From Ruegeria arenilitoris (lineage in GTDB: Bacteria; Pseudomonadota; Alphaproteobacteria; Rhodobacterales; Rhodobacteraceae), in NCBI RefSeq assembly GCF_042675705.1, contig NZ_JBHTJJ010000006.1: a DNA stretch of 64,000 nt. One strand, 5' to 3'. The notes under the pieces were generated by a model. It worked only from the letters and a program-made list of their open reading frames with translations. It was not told the origin of the DNA and made no database searches. Below, piece by piece: positions 43,044-51,921 of the stretch (position 1 is the stretch's first letter; each line of letters begins with the position of its first letter). A program made the position numbers and the translations under genes.

Positions 43044-43565
43044 ATGTTCAGAATGCTGCTGTTGTCTGCCCTGTTGCTGATCGGCCGGATGGTGCAGGCC
43101 GCGCCCGTGTCCGGAGAGTTCGCTTCAATTGATGGCGGCACGCTGTCGCTTGCGGACTGGCGCGGCCAGCCGGTTCTGGTTGTCAATACGGCCTCGCAAT
43201 GCGGGTTTTCCGGGCAATATTCCGGGCTGCAAAAGCTGCAGGACACCTATGGACCCAAGGGTTTGGTGGTTCTGGCGGTCCCGTCGGATTCCTTCAACCA
43301 GGAGCTGGAAACCGCCAGCGAGGTCAAGGAGTTCTGCCAGCTGAACTATGACCTATCTCTGCCCATGACCGACATCACTCCCGTGACCGGTCCGCAGGCG
43401 CACCCGTTCTACAAGGCGGTCGCGGCCGAAACCGGGTTTGTGCCCAACTGGAATTTCAACAAGATCCTGCTGAGCCCCGAAGGTGAGGTCGTGGCGACCT
43501 TTGGGTCGACGACCCGGCCGGATTCCCGCAAGCTGCGCCGTCAGGTCGAGGCCCTGCTGCGCTGA
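43044..43565 (+). CDS. Glutathione peroxidase family protein, exported
   Basis: 173 residues with a signal peptide (MFRMLLLSALLLIGRMVQAA). The active site is VVNTASQCGFSGQYSGLQ with Cys53 in place of selenocysteine; WNFNKILLSPEGEVV supplies the Trp of the tetrad. It is probably a periplasmic thiol peroxidase. AGGAGG lies 8 bases before the ATG. The 3' end overlaps the convergent EamA gene by 25 bases. Confidence 0.92.
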   Translation: MFRMLLLSALLLIGRMVQAAPVSGEFASIDGGTLSLADWRGQPVLVVNTASQCGFSGQYSGLQKLQDTYGPKGLVVLAVPSDSFNQELETASEVKEFCQLNYDLSLPMTDITPVTGPQAHPFYKAVAAETGFVPNWNFNKILLSPEGEVVATFGSTTRPDSRKLRRQVEALLR

Positions 43566-44428
43566 ACCGGCTGGCGTGACAACTGCACGGCCAGAATGCC
43601 CAGCGTGGTGACGGCAACGCCGAGGGCATCCATTGCGCCCAACCGCTCACCCAGCAGAATTGCGGCGATCGTGACCCCGAACACCGGGTTGAGGAAATGG
43701 AAGGTCGCCGCGCGGATCGGTCCGATTCGGTTGAGCAGCAGGAACCAGATCAGCGTGGCCAGCAGGCCGGGGAACAGGGTTGTGTAGGTGAAGGCCAACG
43801 CCAGCGGCCAGGTTGGACGGACATAGATCGTCTCGAACAACGGGGCGGCGACGAACAGAACTGCCGAGCCAACGAACATCTGCAAACCGACGACCATCAT
43901 GAAATTCCCGCCCGAGGTCGCGCCGCGCACGGCCAGCGTGGCGAAGGTCAGCGCCAGCGCGCCCAGCCCGCAGAGGGCAACGCCGAACAGGTCGATCCCG
44001 GCGCTGATCCGGCTGCTCATGATCAGGGCCACGCCGGCGAACCCGGCCAGCAGACCCAGAACACCCAGCGGGCGCAACCGTTCCCCGAACAGCAGCCAGC
44101 CGGCCAGAGCCACCAAGAGCGGCATGGTCGAAGCGATGATCGCCGCGACCGAGGCCTCGACCGTTTGCATTGCATAGAAATTCAGACCCAAATACAGGGC
44201 ATTCTGGCAGATTCCGAACAGGATGGTCGCGTACCATTGCGACCGCGTCAGGCGCCAGCTCTGGCCCATGGCCCGGGCGATTGCGACACCAAGGATGCCG
44301 GAAATCAGGAAGCGAACCGCCAGTGAAAACAGCGGCGAGGCATCCGCGACGATGATCCGCGCCGAGGTAAAGGCCGACGACCAGATGAAGGCAAAGGCCA
44401 GCCCCATGGCGATGGCGCGCAGATCCAT
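43541..44428 (-). CDS. EamA/DMT-family transporter
   Basis: 295 residues with about ten membrane helices in two EamA repeats, the drug/metabolite transporter fold. Typical pieces are GLAFAFIWSSAFTSARIIVA at the start and FHFLNPVFGVTIAAILLGER near the end. It probably exports a small metabolite or amino acid; substrate not predictable. Its 3' end overlaps the end of the peroxidase gene on the other strand. Confidence 0.9.
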   Translation of the reverse strand: MDLRAIAMGLAFAFIWSSAFTSARIIVADASPLFSLAVRFLISGILGVAIARAMGQSWRLTRSQWYATILFGICQNALYLGLNFYAMQTVEASVAAIIASTMPLLVALAGWLLFGERLRPLGVLGLLAGFAGVALIMSSRISAGIDLFGVALCGLGALALTFATLAVRGATSGGNFMMVVGLQMFVGSAVLFVAAPLFETIYVRPTWPLALAFTYTTLFPGLLATLIWFLLLNRIGPIRAATFHFLNPVFGVTIAAILLGERLGAMDALGVAVTTLGILAVQLSRQPVQRSRAST

Positions 44429-44543
44429 GACCGCTCCTGTTTGAATGTGCGGCGACTGTTTCCGATTTTCCCGCAGGCCACAAGCGCCCGAGCGTCAAAA
44501 AAGACACATGGTGCACGCAAGTTTTCCCTAGATGGCGGTTTTA

Positions 44544-44563
44544 TTGATTGACTAGCCAATTAA
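44544..44563. promoter_or_regulatory. BetI-like palindromic operator
   Basis: TTGATTGACTAGCCAATTAA is a near-perfect palindrome (16 of 20 positions) ~40 bases before the BCCT-like gene. It resembles the TTGA..TCAA-type sites of TetR-family choline repressors (BetI). Confidence 0.45.
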
Positions 44564-44606
44564 AGATATCCGCTCGGTGATCTGACATCTAAAGGGAGGT
44601 TTGTCG

Positions 44607-45809
44607 GTGCTACTGGAATACATCCTGTCATTCGGGGTTCTGCTTGCTCTTGGGCTGGTAGCGTTCTTCGTCGTGAAATGGTGGAACCTGCGGTGCGTGG
44701 GCGTGACACCTGTTCATCTGTTCACTTTCATTGCCATCCTGTTCACATCCGGCCTGGATGTCGGGCTGATCATGTTCCCGCTGACCGAATTCGGCGGCTA
44801 TGCCGAAGATCCGGCCTATGCGTTCGCAAACCCGCTGGCGATTGAGTTCGGGTTCTGGGGTTTTCTGATCTGGGCCTTCTATTTCCTGACGGCCTTCTAT
44901 TTCTGCGTCATCGAACCCCGAGTGCAGTTCTTTGAAATCCCGGTGGTCAAGCTGATCAACAATGTGGTGATCATCGGGACCTGCGCTTTCACCGCCAGCC
45001 TGTTCCTGATCTACCTGCCCGGATACCTGCCCGAAGTTGGTGATGGCGAGTCCGTGGTGACCACTTTTTACATCATCGTGTTTGTCGTCATTCTGGCCGC
45101 GGCCTATTCCTCGACTGACCTGAAATACGTGCGGATTCTTTCTGTCGGCTCGACGTTTCTGTTCCTGGCACTGATCCTTGGCATGTGGGCCGCGGCCGGT
45201 ATGGGCCTTGCGGGTTTAGTGGAAACCAGCAGCAATATCGGGGCGTATTTCGCCAATATCCACAAGTTCGTACTGCCTCTGACCGACTATCACGCCTTCT
45301 ACCTGTTCTGGTGGTTTGCCTGGTCGATCATGATCGGTCAGTTCACCTCGCGCTTTGTCGGAGGGCTGACCACCTGGCAATTGCTGGCGGCGTTGCTGAT
45401 CTTTCCGTCGATCCCCTTGGCGATCTGGTTCAGCGTGCTTTACTACTATCACCTGAACGGCATCAGCACCGCAGGCATCACCAACATCGCGATGGTGATC
45501 GTCGGCGTGACCTTCGTGATCAACTCACTGGACTCGCTGATCAGGCTCTATACCGACAACCTGAACATGACGGTCGAACGCTTCGGCAAGACGGCCTATG
45601 TTGCCGGCAACGTGGGGCTTCTGTTTGTGCTGACGCTTCTGTTCCAAAGCCAGTGGCTGCAGATTCAGTGGATCGGCGCCGTGGTGGTTGGCCTCTACCT
45701 CGCCTGCGTGGTCTATATCCTGATCGCCAAGCGCAAAGAGGTGATGAGCATCGACTCCATGCCCGAAGGTCGGGATCTGGATTTCCACAAGGTCGAGACT
45801 GTTCACTGA
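44607..45809 (+). CDS. BCCT-like (betaine/carnitine/choline) transporter, short form
   Basis: 400 residues with ~10 membrane helices. Segment FYLFWWFAWSIMIGQFTSRF followed by GGLTTWQLLAALLIFPSIPL matches the BCCT hallmark (WW..W..FvG.FiaR.s.GRt..ef); DVGLIMFPLTEFGGYAEDPA corresponds to the substrate-side loop of the first repeat. BCCT carriers usually exceed 500 residues, so this one is short and divergent. The start is GTG 44607: GGGAGG (44594-44599) is 7 bases away, whereas an in-frame TTG at 44601 touches that site. A betaine-type substrate is inferred, supported by the upstream palindrome. Confidence 0.6.
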   Translation: MLLEYILSFGVLLALGLVAFFVVKWWNLRCVGVTPVHLFTFIAILFTSGLDVGLIMFPLTEFGGYAEDPAYAFANPLAIEFGFWGFLIWAFYFLTAFYFCVIEPRVQFFEIPVVKLINNVVIIGTCAFTASLFLIYLPGYLPEVGDGESVVTTFYIIVFVVILAAAYSSTDLKYVRILSVGSTFLFLALILGMWAAAGMGLAGLVETSSNIGAYFANIHKFVLPLTDYHAFYLFWWFAWSIMIGQFTSRFVGGLTTWQLLAALLIFPSIPLAIWFSVLYYYHLNGISTAGITNIAMVIVGVTFVINSLDSLIRLYTDNLNMTVERFGKTAYVAGNVGLLFVLTLLFQSQWLQIQWIGAVVVGLYLACVVYILIAKRKEVMSIDSMPEGRDLDFHKVETVH

Positions 45810-45870
45810 CCTCGGCCAACGACAAAACCGGGCTTGGTCCAGCGGACCCGGTAAACAAATACCATAGAAA

Positions 45871-45905
45871 AAGGGCCGCGAAATCGCGGCCCTTGATCGT
45901 TTTCC
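45871..45905 (-). terminator. Rho-independent terminator after the HU gene
   Basis: AAGGGCCGCG-AAAT-CGCGGCCCTT forms a 10-bp stem; read on the minus strand it is followed by TTTTTTC. It may also stop read-through from the BCCT-like gene. Confidence 0.85.
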
Positions 45906-45917
45906 CTAAGTCGCGGA

Positions 45918-46205
45918 TCAGCTGTTGACGCTGTCCTTCAGGGCCTTGGCGATGGTCATCTTCACAACCCTGTCGGCTTCTTTGGTGAAGGTCTCACCAG
46001 TGGCCGGGTTGCGAACCTGACGCTCGGGGCGCTCGCGGCAGTAGATCTTGCCGACGCCCGGCAGGGTCACAGCGCCACCGGCCGAAACTTCGCGGGTGAT
46101 CAGGCCAGTGATCGCCTCCAGCGCCGCGTTCGCGGATTTCTTGTCGGTTCCCATTTCCTCAGCGAGAGCAGCAACCAGCTGAGTCTTCGTCATAGGCTTT
46201 GCCAT
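45918..46205 (-). CDS. HU-family DNA-binding protein
   Basis: 95 residues. The family core MTKTQLVAALAEEMGTDKKS, GVGKIYCRERPERQVRNPAT and VKMTIAKALKDSVN is intact; the Pro-containing arm that bends DNA is RNPATGETF. It compacts and bends DNA in the nucleoid. A good ribosome-binding site (AAGGAGACC) precedes it. Between HU and IHF types, the sequence is nearer to HU. Confidence 0.93.
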   Translation of the reverse strand: MAKPMTKTQLVAALAEEMGTDKKSANAALEAITGLITREVSAGGAVTLPGVGKIYCRERPERQVRNPATGETFTKEADRVVKMTIAKALKDSVNS

Positions 46206-46335
46206 TTCTTGGTCTCCTTAACGTGCCCGATCTATTGGGCCTCACCGCGTAACTGTAACGGGATATTGTGGGCGAACACAACGAATAGTAGCACTGAAAC
46301 CCCAAAAAATATGGGGATTTCGTTGCTTTTTTGCG

Positions 46336-47799
46336 TCAGAGGAAGGCCGTTTCGTCGAACGAGCGCAATTTCCGGCTGTGCAAACGTTCCAGCGGCATCC
46401 CTCGCAGGTGTTCCATCGCCCGGATTCCGATCGCCAGATGGCGGCTGACCTGGGTTGTATAGAACTCGGACGCCATGCCGGGCAACTTCAATTCTCCATG
46501 CAGGGGCTTGTCGGACACGCACAGCAATGTGCCGTAGGGCACGCGGAACCGATAGCCGTTTGCGGCGATCGTGGCGCTTTCCATATCCAACGCGATGGCG
46601 CGCGACTGGCTGAGGCGCTGCACCGGGCCGGATTGGTCACGCAGTTCCCAATTGCGGTTGTCGACCGAGGCCACCGTGCCGGTGCGCATAATCCGCTTCA
46701 GCTCATAGCCTTCCAGCTCGGTCACTTCGGCCACGGCGCGTTCCAGCGCGACCTGAACTTCGGCCAGCGGCGGGATCGGCACCCAGACGGGCAGATCGTC
46801 GTCCAGCACCTTGTCTTCGCGCAGATAGGCATGGGCCAGCACGAAGTCCCCCAGAGCCTGCGTGTTGCGCAGCCCCGCGCAGTGGCCGACCATCAGCCAG
46901 GCATGTGGGCGCAGCACCGCGATGTGATCGGTGGCGGTTTTGGCGTTGGATGGCCCGACGCCGATATTGACCAGCGTGATCCCCGACCCGTCGGCGCGTT
47001 TCAGGTGATAGGTCGGCATCTGCGGCAGTTTCAGCGGCTGTTGCAGCGGCGCGTCGGGGTCGGTGATCTCGACATTCCCGGTCGAGACGAAACTGGTATA
47101 GCCGCTGTCGGGGTCGGCCAGTTGCGCGCGGGCATAGTTCTCGAATTCCGAGACATAGAACTGGTAGTTGGTGAACAGAACGTGGTTCTGGAAATGGTCC
47201 GGGTCGGTGGCGGTGTAGTGGGCCAGCCGGGCCAGAGAATAGTCGATGCGCTGGGCGGTGAACAAGGCCAGTGGGCCGACGCCATCCTGCGGTTCGTGCA
47301 CACCGTTGACAATGTCGTCATTGGTGGTGGTCAGATCGGGCACGTCGAACACGTCGCGCAGGGTGAACCCTGCAGCACCCTGATGAGGGACCACCAGATC
47401 GGGGTTGCCGGTCACGGCGAAATGCACCGGCATCGGCGTGGTCGAGGGGCCGATGGTCACCGGCTGGTTGTGGTTCTTGATCAGCAGCGCGATCTGCTGC
47501 GTGAGGTAGGACCGGAACAGATCCGGCCGGGTCACGGTAGTGGCATGTACCCCCGGCTCGGACACGTGACCAAAGCTCAGGCGGCTGTCCACATGCGCGT
47601 AAGACGCCGTACGGATACGAATTTCCGGGTAATAGGCTCTATATCGGACCTTGGGCGTGCCGCTTTCCATGGCCTCGGCAAAGCTGTCGCACAGAAAGGC
47701 GGTGGCCTCATTGTACAGCTCTTCCAGCCGGGCAACGGCCGCGGCGGCATCGGTGAAAATCTCGGGGTCCCGTGGGTCGGGCGTTGTTATTTTTGTCAT
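46336..47799 (-). CDS. amn: AMP nucleosidase
   Basis: 487 residues, close to the ~484 of E. coli Amn. It splits AMP into adenine and ribose 5-phosphate. The C-terminal nucleoside-phosphorylase-like domain shows MVGHCAGLRNTQALGDFVLA and SRAIALDMESATIAANGYRF. The start overlaps the adenine deaminase stop by 4 bases. Product adenine is the substrate of the adenine deaminase upstream in the same operon. Confidence 0.94.
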   Translation of the reverse strand: MTKITTPDPRDPEIFTDAAAAVARLEELYNEATAFLCDSFAEAMESGTPKVRYRAYYPEIRIRTASYAHVDSRLSFGHVSEPGVHATTVTRPDLFRSYLTQQIALLIKNHNQPVTIGPSTTPMPVHFAVTGNPDLVVPHQGAAGFTLRDVFDVPDLTTTNDDIVNGVHEPQDGVGPLALFTAQRIDYSLARLAHYTATDPDHFQNHVLFTNYQFYVSEFENYARAQLADPDSGYTSFVSTGNVEITDPDAPLQQPLKLPQMPTYHLKRADGSGITLVNIGVGPSNAKTATDHIAVLRPHAWLMVGHCAGLRNTQALGDFVLAHAYLREDKVLDDDLPVWVPIPPLAEVQVALERAVAEVTELEGYELKRIMRTGTVASVDNRNWELRDQSGPVQRLSQSRAIALDMESATIAANGYRFRVPYGTLLCVSDKPLHGELKLPGMASEFYTTQVSRHLAIGIRAMEHLRGMPLERLHSRKLRSFDETAFL

Positions 47800-49598
47800 G
47801 CGAGGGGTTCCAAAAGGTCAATTTTTTCGAATGTGCGGACATCCACCAGTCCCAGATCGGATATCCGCAGTTCGGGGATGACGACAAGGGCCAGCAGCGA
47901 ATGCTGCATGTACGCATTGTTCAACTGACAGCCGCAGGCCTGCATCGCCTCGACCATCTTCTGCGCCTTGGCCGCGACGTCGGAGGCCGGGCTGTCGGAC
48001 ATCAGGCCGGCGATGGGCAGTTCGACCAGCGCCAGCTCTTCGCCATCACGGAAGATGGTGATGCCGCCGCCCACTTCGGCCAGGCGATTGGCGGCCAGCG
48101 CCATCTGATCGCGGTCGGTGCCGACCACGATCATGTGGTGGCTGTCATGTGCCACGGTCGAGGCCATGGCCATCCGGCCCTGGTAGCCAAAGCCGGACAC
48201 GAAGGCGTTGGTGACACCGCCCGTGGCCCGGTGCCGCTCGACCAGCGCGATCTGGCAGACATCGCCTTCGCCCTCGACCAGCCCGCCGATGATGGGCAGT
48301 TCGACCTTCAGCGCCTGGGTGGGGGCTTGGTTCTCGACCACGCCGATCACATTGGCACGCACGCGGTTTGCGCCTTCGGGCGCGGTGATCTCGAAATCGG
48401 CAGCGGTCAGGGCATGGCCCAGATGCACCGTGTTGCGCGCCCGGTCGGGCCAGTCGTAATGCGGGCAATCCACCTTGATCGCGCCGTTCTCGGCCACCAC
48501 CTGTCCGCGCGCGATGACCATCTCGATCGGCAGGTCGGTCAGGTCCGAACTGAGGATCACGTCCGCCCGGCGGCCCGGCGTGATCGAGCCGATCTCACGC
48601 TCCAGCCCGAAATGGGTGGCGGTGTTGATCGTGGCCATCTGCAATGCGATCAGCGGATCGCAGCCGCAGGCGATGGCATGGCGGACGACGCGGTTCATGT
48701 GACCCTCGTTCACCAGCGTGCCGGAATGGCAGTCATCGGTGCACAGGATGAAGTTGCGCGGGTCCAACCCCTTTTCGGTGACGGCGGTGATCTGGCTTTC
48801 CACGTCATACCAGGCCGAGCCCAGCCGCATCATCGACCGCATCCCCTGCCGCACGCGGGCAATGGCGTCGGCCTCGCAGGTGCCTTCGTGGTCATCCGCC
48901 GGGCCGCCGGCGACATAGGCGGCAAAATCAGGCCCTAAATCAGGGGAAGCGTAGTGTCCGCCCACGGTCTTGCCCGCGCGCTGGGTGGCGGCGATTTCGG
49001 CCAGCATCTTGGGGTCGGCATGGATCACACCGGGAAAGTTCATCATCTCGCCCAGCCCGATGATGCCGGGCCAGGTCATCGCCTCGGCCACGTCTTCGGC
49101 GGTGATCTCGTAGCCCGTGGTTTCCAGCCCCGGCGCGGAGGGCGCGCAGGACGGCATCTGGGCGAAGATGTTGACCGGCTGCATCAGCGCCTCGTCATGC
49201 ATCATCCGCACGCCGTCCAGCCCCAGCACGTTGGCGATCTCATGCGGATCGGTGAACATCGACGTGGTGCCATGCGGGATCACCGCGCGGGCGAACTCGG
49301 CCGGGGTCAGCATGCCGGATTCGATGTGCATATGCGCGTCGCACAGGCCGGGGATCATGTAGCGGCCATCGGCCTCGATGATTTGGGTGTCGGGGCCGAT
49401 GCAATGGGTGGCATCGGGGCCGACATAAGCCACGCGTCCGGCGGCGATGGCGATGGAGTGATCGGGCAGCGCCTCGCGGCTGTGCACGTTGATCCAGATC
49501 CCGCCGCGAATGACCATGTCGGCGGCTTCGCGGCCGGCGGCAACGGCGATCAGGCGGGGGGCGACGTCGGGCCAAGAGGGGAAGGGTGCGTATTCCAT
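47796..49598 (-). CDS. ade: Adenine deaminase
   Basis: 600 residues of the amidohydrolase superfamily; converts adenine to hypoxanthine. Metal-binding signatures include PGLCDAHMHIESGMLTPAEF and LCTDDCHSGTLVNEGH; GGHYASPDLGPDFAAYVAGG is also typical. It is the first gene of the ade-amn operon, so AMP can be salvaged to hypoxanthine. Full length, no damage seen. Confidence 0.94.
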   Translation of the reverse strand: MEYAPFPSWPDVAPRLIAVAAGREAADMVIRGGIWINVHSREALPDHSIAIAAGRVAYVGPDATHCIGPDTQIIEADGRYMIPGLCDAHMHIESGMLTPAEFARAVIPHGTTSMFTDPHEIANVLGLDGVRMMHDEALMQPVNIFAQMPSCAPSAPGLETTGYEITAEDVAEAMTWPGIIGLGEMMNFPGVIHADPKMLAEIAATQRAGKTVGGHYASPDLGPDFAAYVAGGPADDHEGTCEADAIARVRQGMRSMMRLGSAWYDVESQITAVTEKGLDPRNFILCTDDCHSGTLVNEGHMNRVVRHAIACGCDPLIALQMATINTATHFGLEREIGSITPGRRADVILSSDLTDLPIEMVIARGQVVAENGAIKVDCPHYDWPDRARNTVHLGHALTAADFEITAPEGANRVRANVIGVVENQAPTQALKVELPIIGGLVEGEGDVCQIALVERHRATGGVTNAFVSGFGYQGRMAMASTVAHDSHHMIVVGTDRDQMALAANRLAEVGGGITIFRDGEELALVELPIAGLMSDSPASDVAAKAQKMVEAMQACGCQLNNAYMQHSLLALVVIPELRISDLGLVDVRTFEKIDLLEPLA

Positions 49599-49725
49599 GG
49601 CACAACTTTCCTGAATGCACCGGAAGGTGCAACCCCTGCTGTGCCACCTTCATGAAACCGTCATCCGACCGATTGCGGGGCAGCAAATGCTTGATCCGCG
49701 CCGCGATGCGGGGTCTGGTAGAGAC

Positions 49726-50151
49726 ATGGATTATGAAACCATAGATGCGGACAGTTTCGGCCGCAGCCTGCGCGGGATCGGGCTGAACCTGCTGGTGCGC
49801 GACGTTCCAGCGGAATGCGCGTTTTTAGAGACTGTTTTTGGCCTGAAATCCCATCAGGTGACGGCGGATTTTGCCATCGTCACCTATGGCGATCAGGTGT
49901 TTCAGTTGCATTCGGACGGTACCTATCATTCCAACCCGCTGCTGGGGCTGGTTCCCGAAACGCCCCCACGCGGTGGCGGGATCGAGATCCACCTGTACGA
50001 CACCGACCCGGACGAGGCGGCGGAGCGCGCCAGGTCCGCTGGTGCAGTCGTCCTGCAGGAGCCGACCGACAAGCCCCATGGTCTGCGCGAGACCTATATC
50101 CTGTGCGAGAACGGCTATGCCTGGGTCGCCAGCCGCCCCAAGGACGGCTGA
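49726..50151 (+). CDS. VOC (glyoxalase/bleomycin resistance-fold) protein
   Basis: 141 residues. The betaalphabetabetabeta fold of the family is suggested by GIGLNLLVRDVPAECAFLET and a second half GIEIHLYDTDPDEAAERARS with NGYAWVASRPKDG at the end. The ATG at 49726 is preceded by a weak GGTAGAG. It may be a lyase, dioxygenase or binding protein; no substrate can be named. It is convergent with the LysR gene after a 3-base gap. Confidence 0.75.
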   Translation: MDYETIDADSFGRSLRGIGLNLLVRDVPAECAFLETVFGLKSHQVTADFAIVTYGDQVFQLHSDGTYHSNPLLGLVPETPPRGGGIEIHLYDTDPDEAAERARSAGAVVLQEPTDKPHGLRETYILCENGYAWVASRPKDG

Positions 50152-50154
50152 AGG

Positions 50155-51039
50155 TCAAGCGCGGTGTTGCTCGGCGGCGATTTCCGCCCGGATCCACTCG
50201 GCAAAGGCCACGGCACCCGGCGTCTCCTCGGCCTGGGGCGACAACAGCAGGTAATAGGCTTCTGGCATCGGCGCGCGATGCCCGAACGGTGCGATCAGGC
50301 GGCCTTCGTCCAGCAAGCGCTTTGCGATGGTATCATGGGCCAGGCACAGCCCGCCGCCGGCCATCGCGACGGACAGGCCGACCATATAGGTCGTGGCGTA
50401 AGTTATCGGCGGATTTTCCCAGTTTAGACCCTGATCTTCGGCCCAGCTGACCCAGTTCGACAGAAGGTTCGAACAGTCGTACAGCGGTTGCTGCTGAAGG
50501 TTTTCCAGCGTGACCGGATAGTCGGGGGCACAGACGGGGTAGTAGTGATCGCTGCGCAAAAGCTCGGTGCGGACCGTGTCGGCCGGGCGCAGGGAATAGC
50601 GGATTTCCACCGCCGCGCCTTCGGCCATCTCGCGCGGCTCCCACAGTTCGGTGAAGATGTTGAGGTGAACCTCGGGGTGAAGCGCGCGGAACGCGGGCAG
50701 GCGGGGGGCCAGCCAGTTCACCGAAAAGGTGATGTTGCACTGCACCTGAACGGTATTTTCCTGCTGCCCGGTCACGGCCTGGGTGCCGCGTACCAGCGTC
50801 CGGAACGCCTCGCGTACGACGGGCAGATAGGTGATGCCGGCCTCGGTCAGTTCCAATGCGCGGGGGCGGCGGTGAAACAGAGGCTGGCCCAGATGGCCCT
50901 CAAGCGACTTGATCTGCTGGCTGACGGCGCTCTGCGTCATGTTCAGATCGCGCGCCGCGCCGGTGAAGGACAGGTGGCGGGCCGCCGCCTCGAACGTGCG
51001 CAGCCAGCCAAGCGGGGGAAGAGGGTTCCGGGATTTCAT
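50155..51039 (-). CDS. LysR-family regulator (GcvA-like)
   Basis: 294 residues. The N-terminal winged helix-turn-helix is LGWLRTFEAAARHLSFTGAA, then LNMTQSAVSQQIKSLEGHLG; the substrate-binding domain starts near 90. The order and the VRGTQAVTG-type linker resemble GcvA. It is divergent from the class II aldolase gene, its probable target. The inducer is unknown. Confidence 0.9.
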   Translation of the reverse strand: MKSRNPLPPLGWLRTFEAAARHLSFTGAARDLNMTQSAVSQQIKSLEGHLGQPLFHRRPRALELTEAGITYLPVVREAFRTLVRGTQAVTGQQENTVQVQCNITFSVNWLAPRLPAFRALHPEVHLNIFTELWEPREMAEGAAVEIRYSLRPADTVRTELLRSDHYYPVCAPDYPVTLENLQQQPLYDCSNLLSNWVSWAEDQGLNWENPPITYATTYMVGLSVAMAGGGLCLAHDTIAKRLLDEGRLIAPFGHRAPMPEAYYLLLSPQAEETPGAVAFAEWIRAEIAAEQHRA

Positions 51040-51154
51040 AATCCAATCATAAGCTCAGCTAATGCCAAACCGCCATTTTTTTCGTTGGTCAACTGCGCCC
51101 CGGCCCGGCACGGTTTTCACCAGCCACCTGTCCAAGCCGAATGGAGCCCCCCGG

Positions 51155-51910
51155 ATGAGCGTCACCAGTCTGAAACCGAATATCGACCATTGGCAGGAGC
51201 GCGTGGACATGGCCGCCGCCTTCCGCTGGACCGAGCGGTTGAACATGCACGAAGCGGTCGCCAATCACTTCAGCCTTGCCGTGAACGAGGATGGCACGCA
51301 GTTCCTGATGAACCCGAACCAGATGCATTTCGCGCGCATCCGTGCCTCGGACCTTCTGCTGCTTGATGCCAACGATCCCGACACGATGAGCAAGCCCGGC
51401 GCACCGGACCCCACCGCATGGGGTCTGCATGGCTCGATTCACCGCAAATGCCCCAATGCGCGTTGCGTGATGCATGTGCATTCGATCTTTGCCACCGTTC
51501 TGGCCTCCTTGGCCGACAGCAACTTGCCGCCGATCGACCAGAACACTGCGACCTTTTACAACCGATATGTCATTGATGACGAATTTGGCGGCTTGGCCTT
51601 TGAAAGCGAGGGCGAGCGTTGCGCGACAATGCTGCAGGACCCGGCCAAGAAAGTCATGATCATGGGCAACCACGGTGTGCTGGTGATCGGCAGCGACGCG
51701 GCAGATGCCTTTAATAGACTCTATTATTTCGAGCGCGCCGCCGAGACGTATATCCGCGCCCTTCAGACGGGCCAGCCATTGCGAGTGTTAACGGACGAAA
51801 TCGCGGAAAAGACCGCGCAGGAACTGGACGACTATCCCGATCAGGCCGCTGCGCATCTGCGCGAGATCAAGGCCGTTCTGGACTCCGAAGGCTCGGACTA
51901 CGCCACCTAG
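51155..51910 (+). CDS. Class II aldolase/adducin family protein
   Basis: 251 residues. Metal-site histidines lie in VMHVHSIFATVLASLADSNL, with NHGVLVIGSDAADAFNRLYY near the end, and the substrate loop NHFSLAVNEDGTQFLM near the start. Members include fuculose-phosphate aldolases and decarboxylating or epimerising relatives, so the substrate cannot be fixed. The ATG at 51155 is preceded by CCCCCCGG; the longer frame from 51062 overlaps the LysR promoter region. It is followed by a fatty-acid-hydroxylase-type gene 11 bases away, probably the same operon. Confidence 0.88.
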   Translation: MSVTSLKPNIDHWQERVDMAAAFRWTERLNMHEAVANHFSLAVNEDGTQFLMNPNQMHFARIRASDLLLLDANDPDTMSKPGAPDPTAWGLHGSIHRKCPNARCVMHVHSIFATVLASLADSNLPPIDQNTATFYNRYVIDDEFGGLAFESEGERCATMLQDPAKKVMIMGNHGVLVIGSDAADAFNRLYYFERAAETYIRALQTGQPLRVLTDEIAEKTAQELDDYPDQAAAHLREIKAVLDSEGSDYAT

Positions 51911-51921
51911 AGGGTTTTGTC

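Noticed and set aside
47772..48938. 388-codon plus-strand frame inside the adenine deaminase gene
   Set aside because: Shadow of the deaminase, which has complete family motifs.
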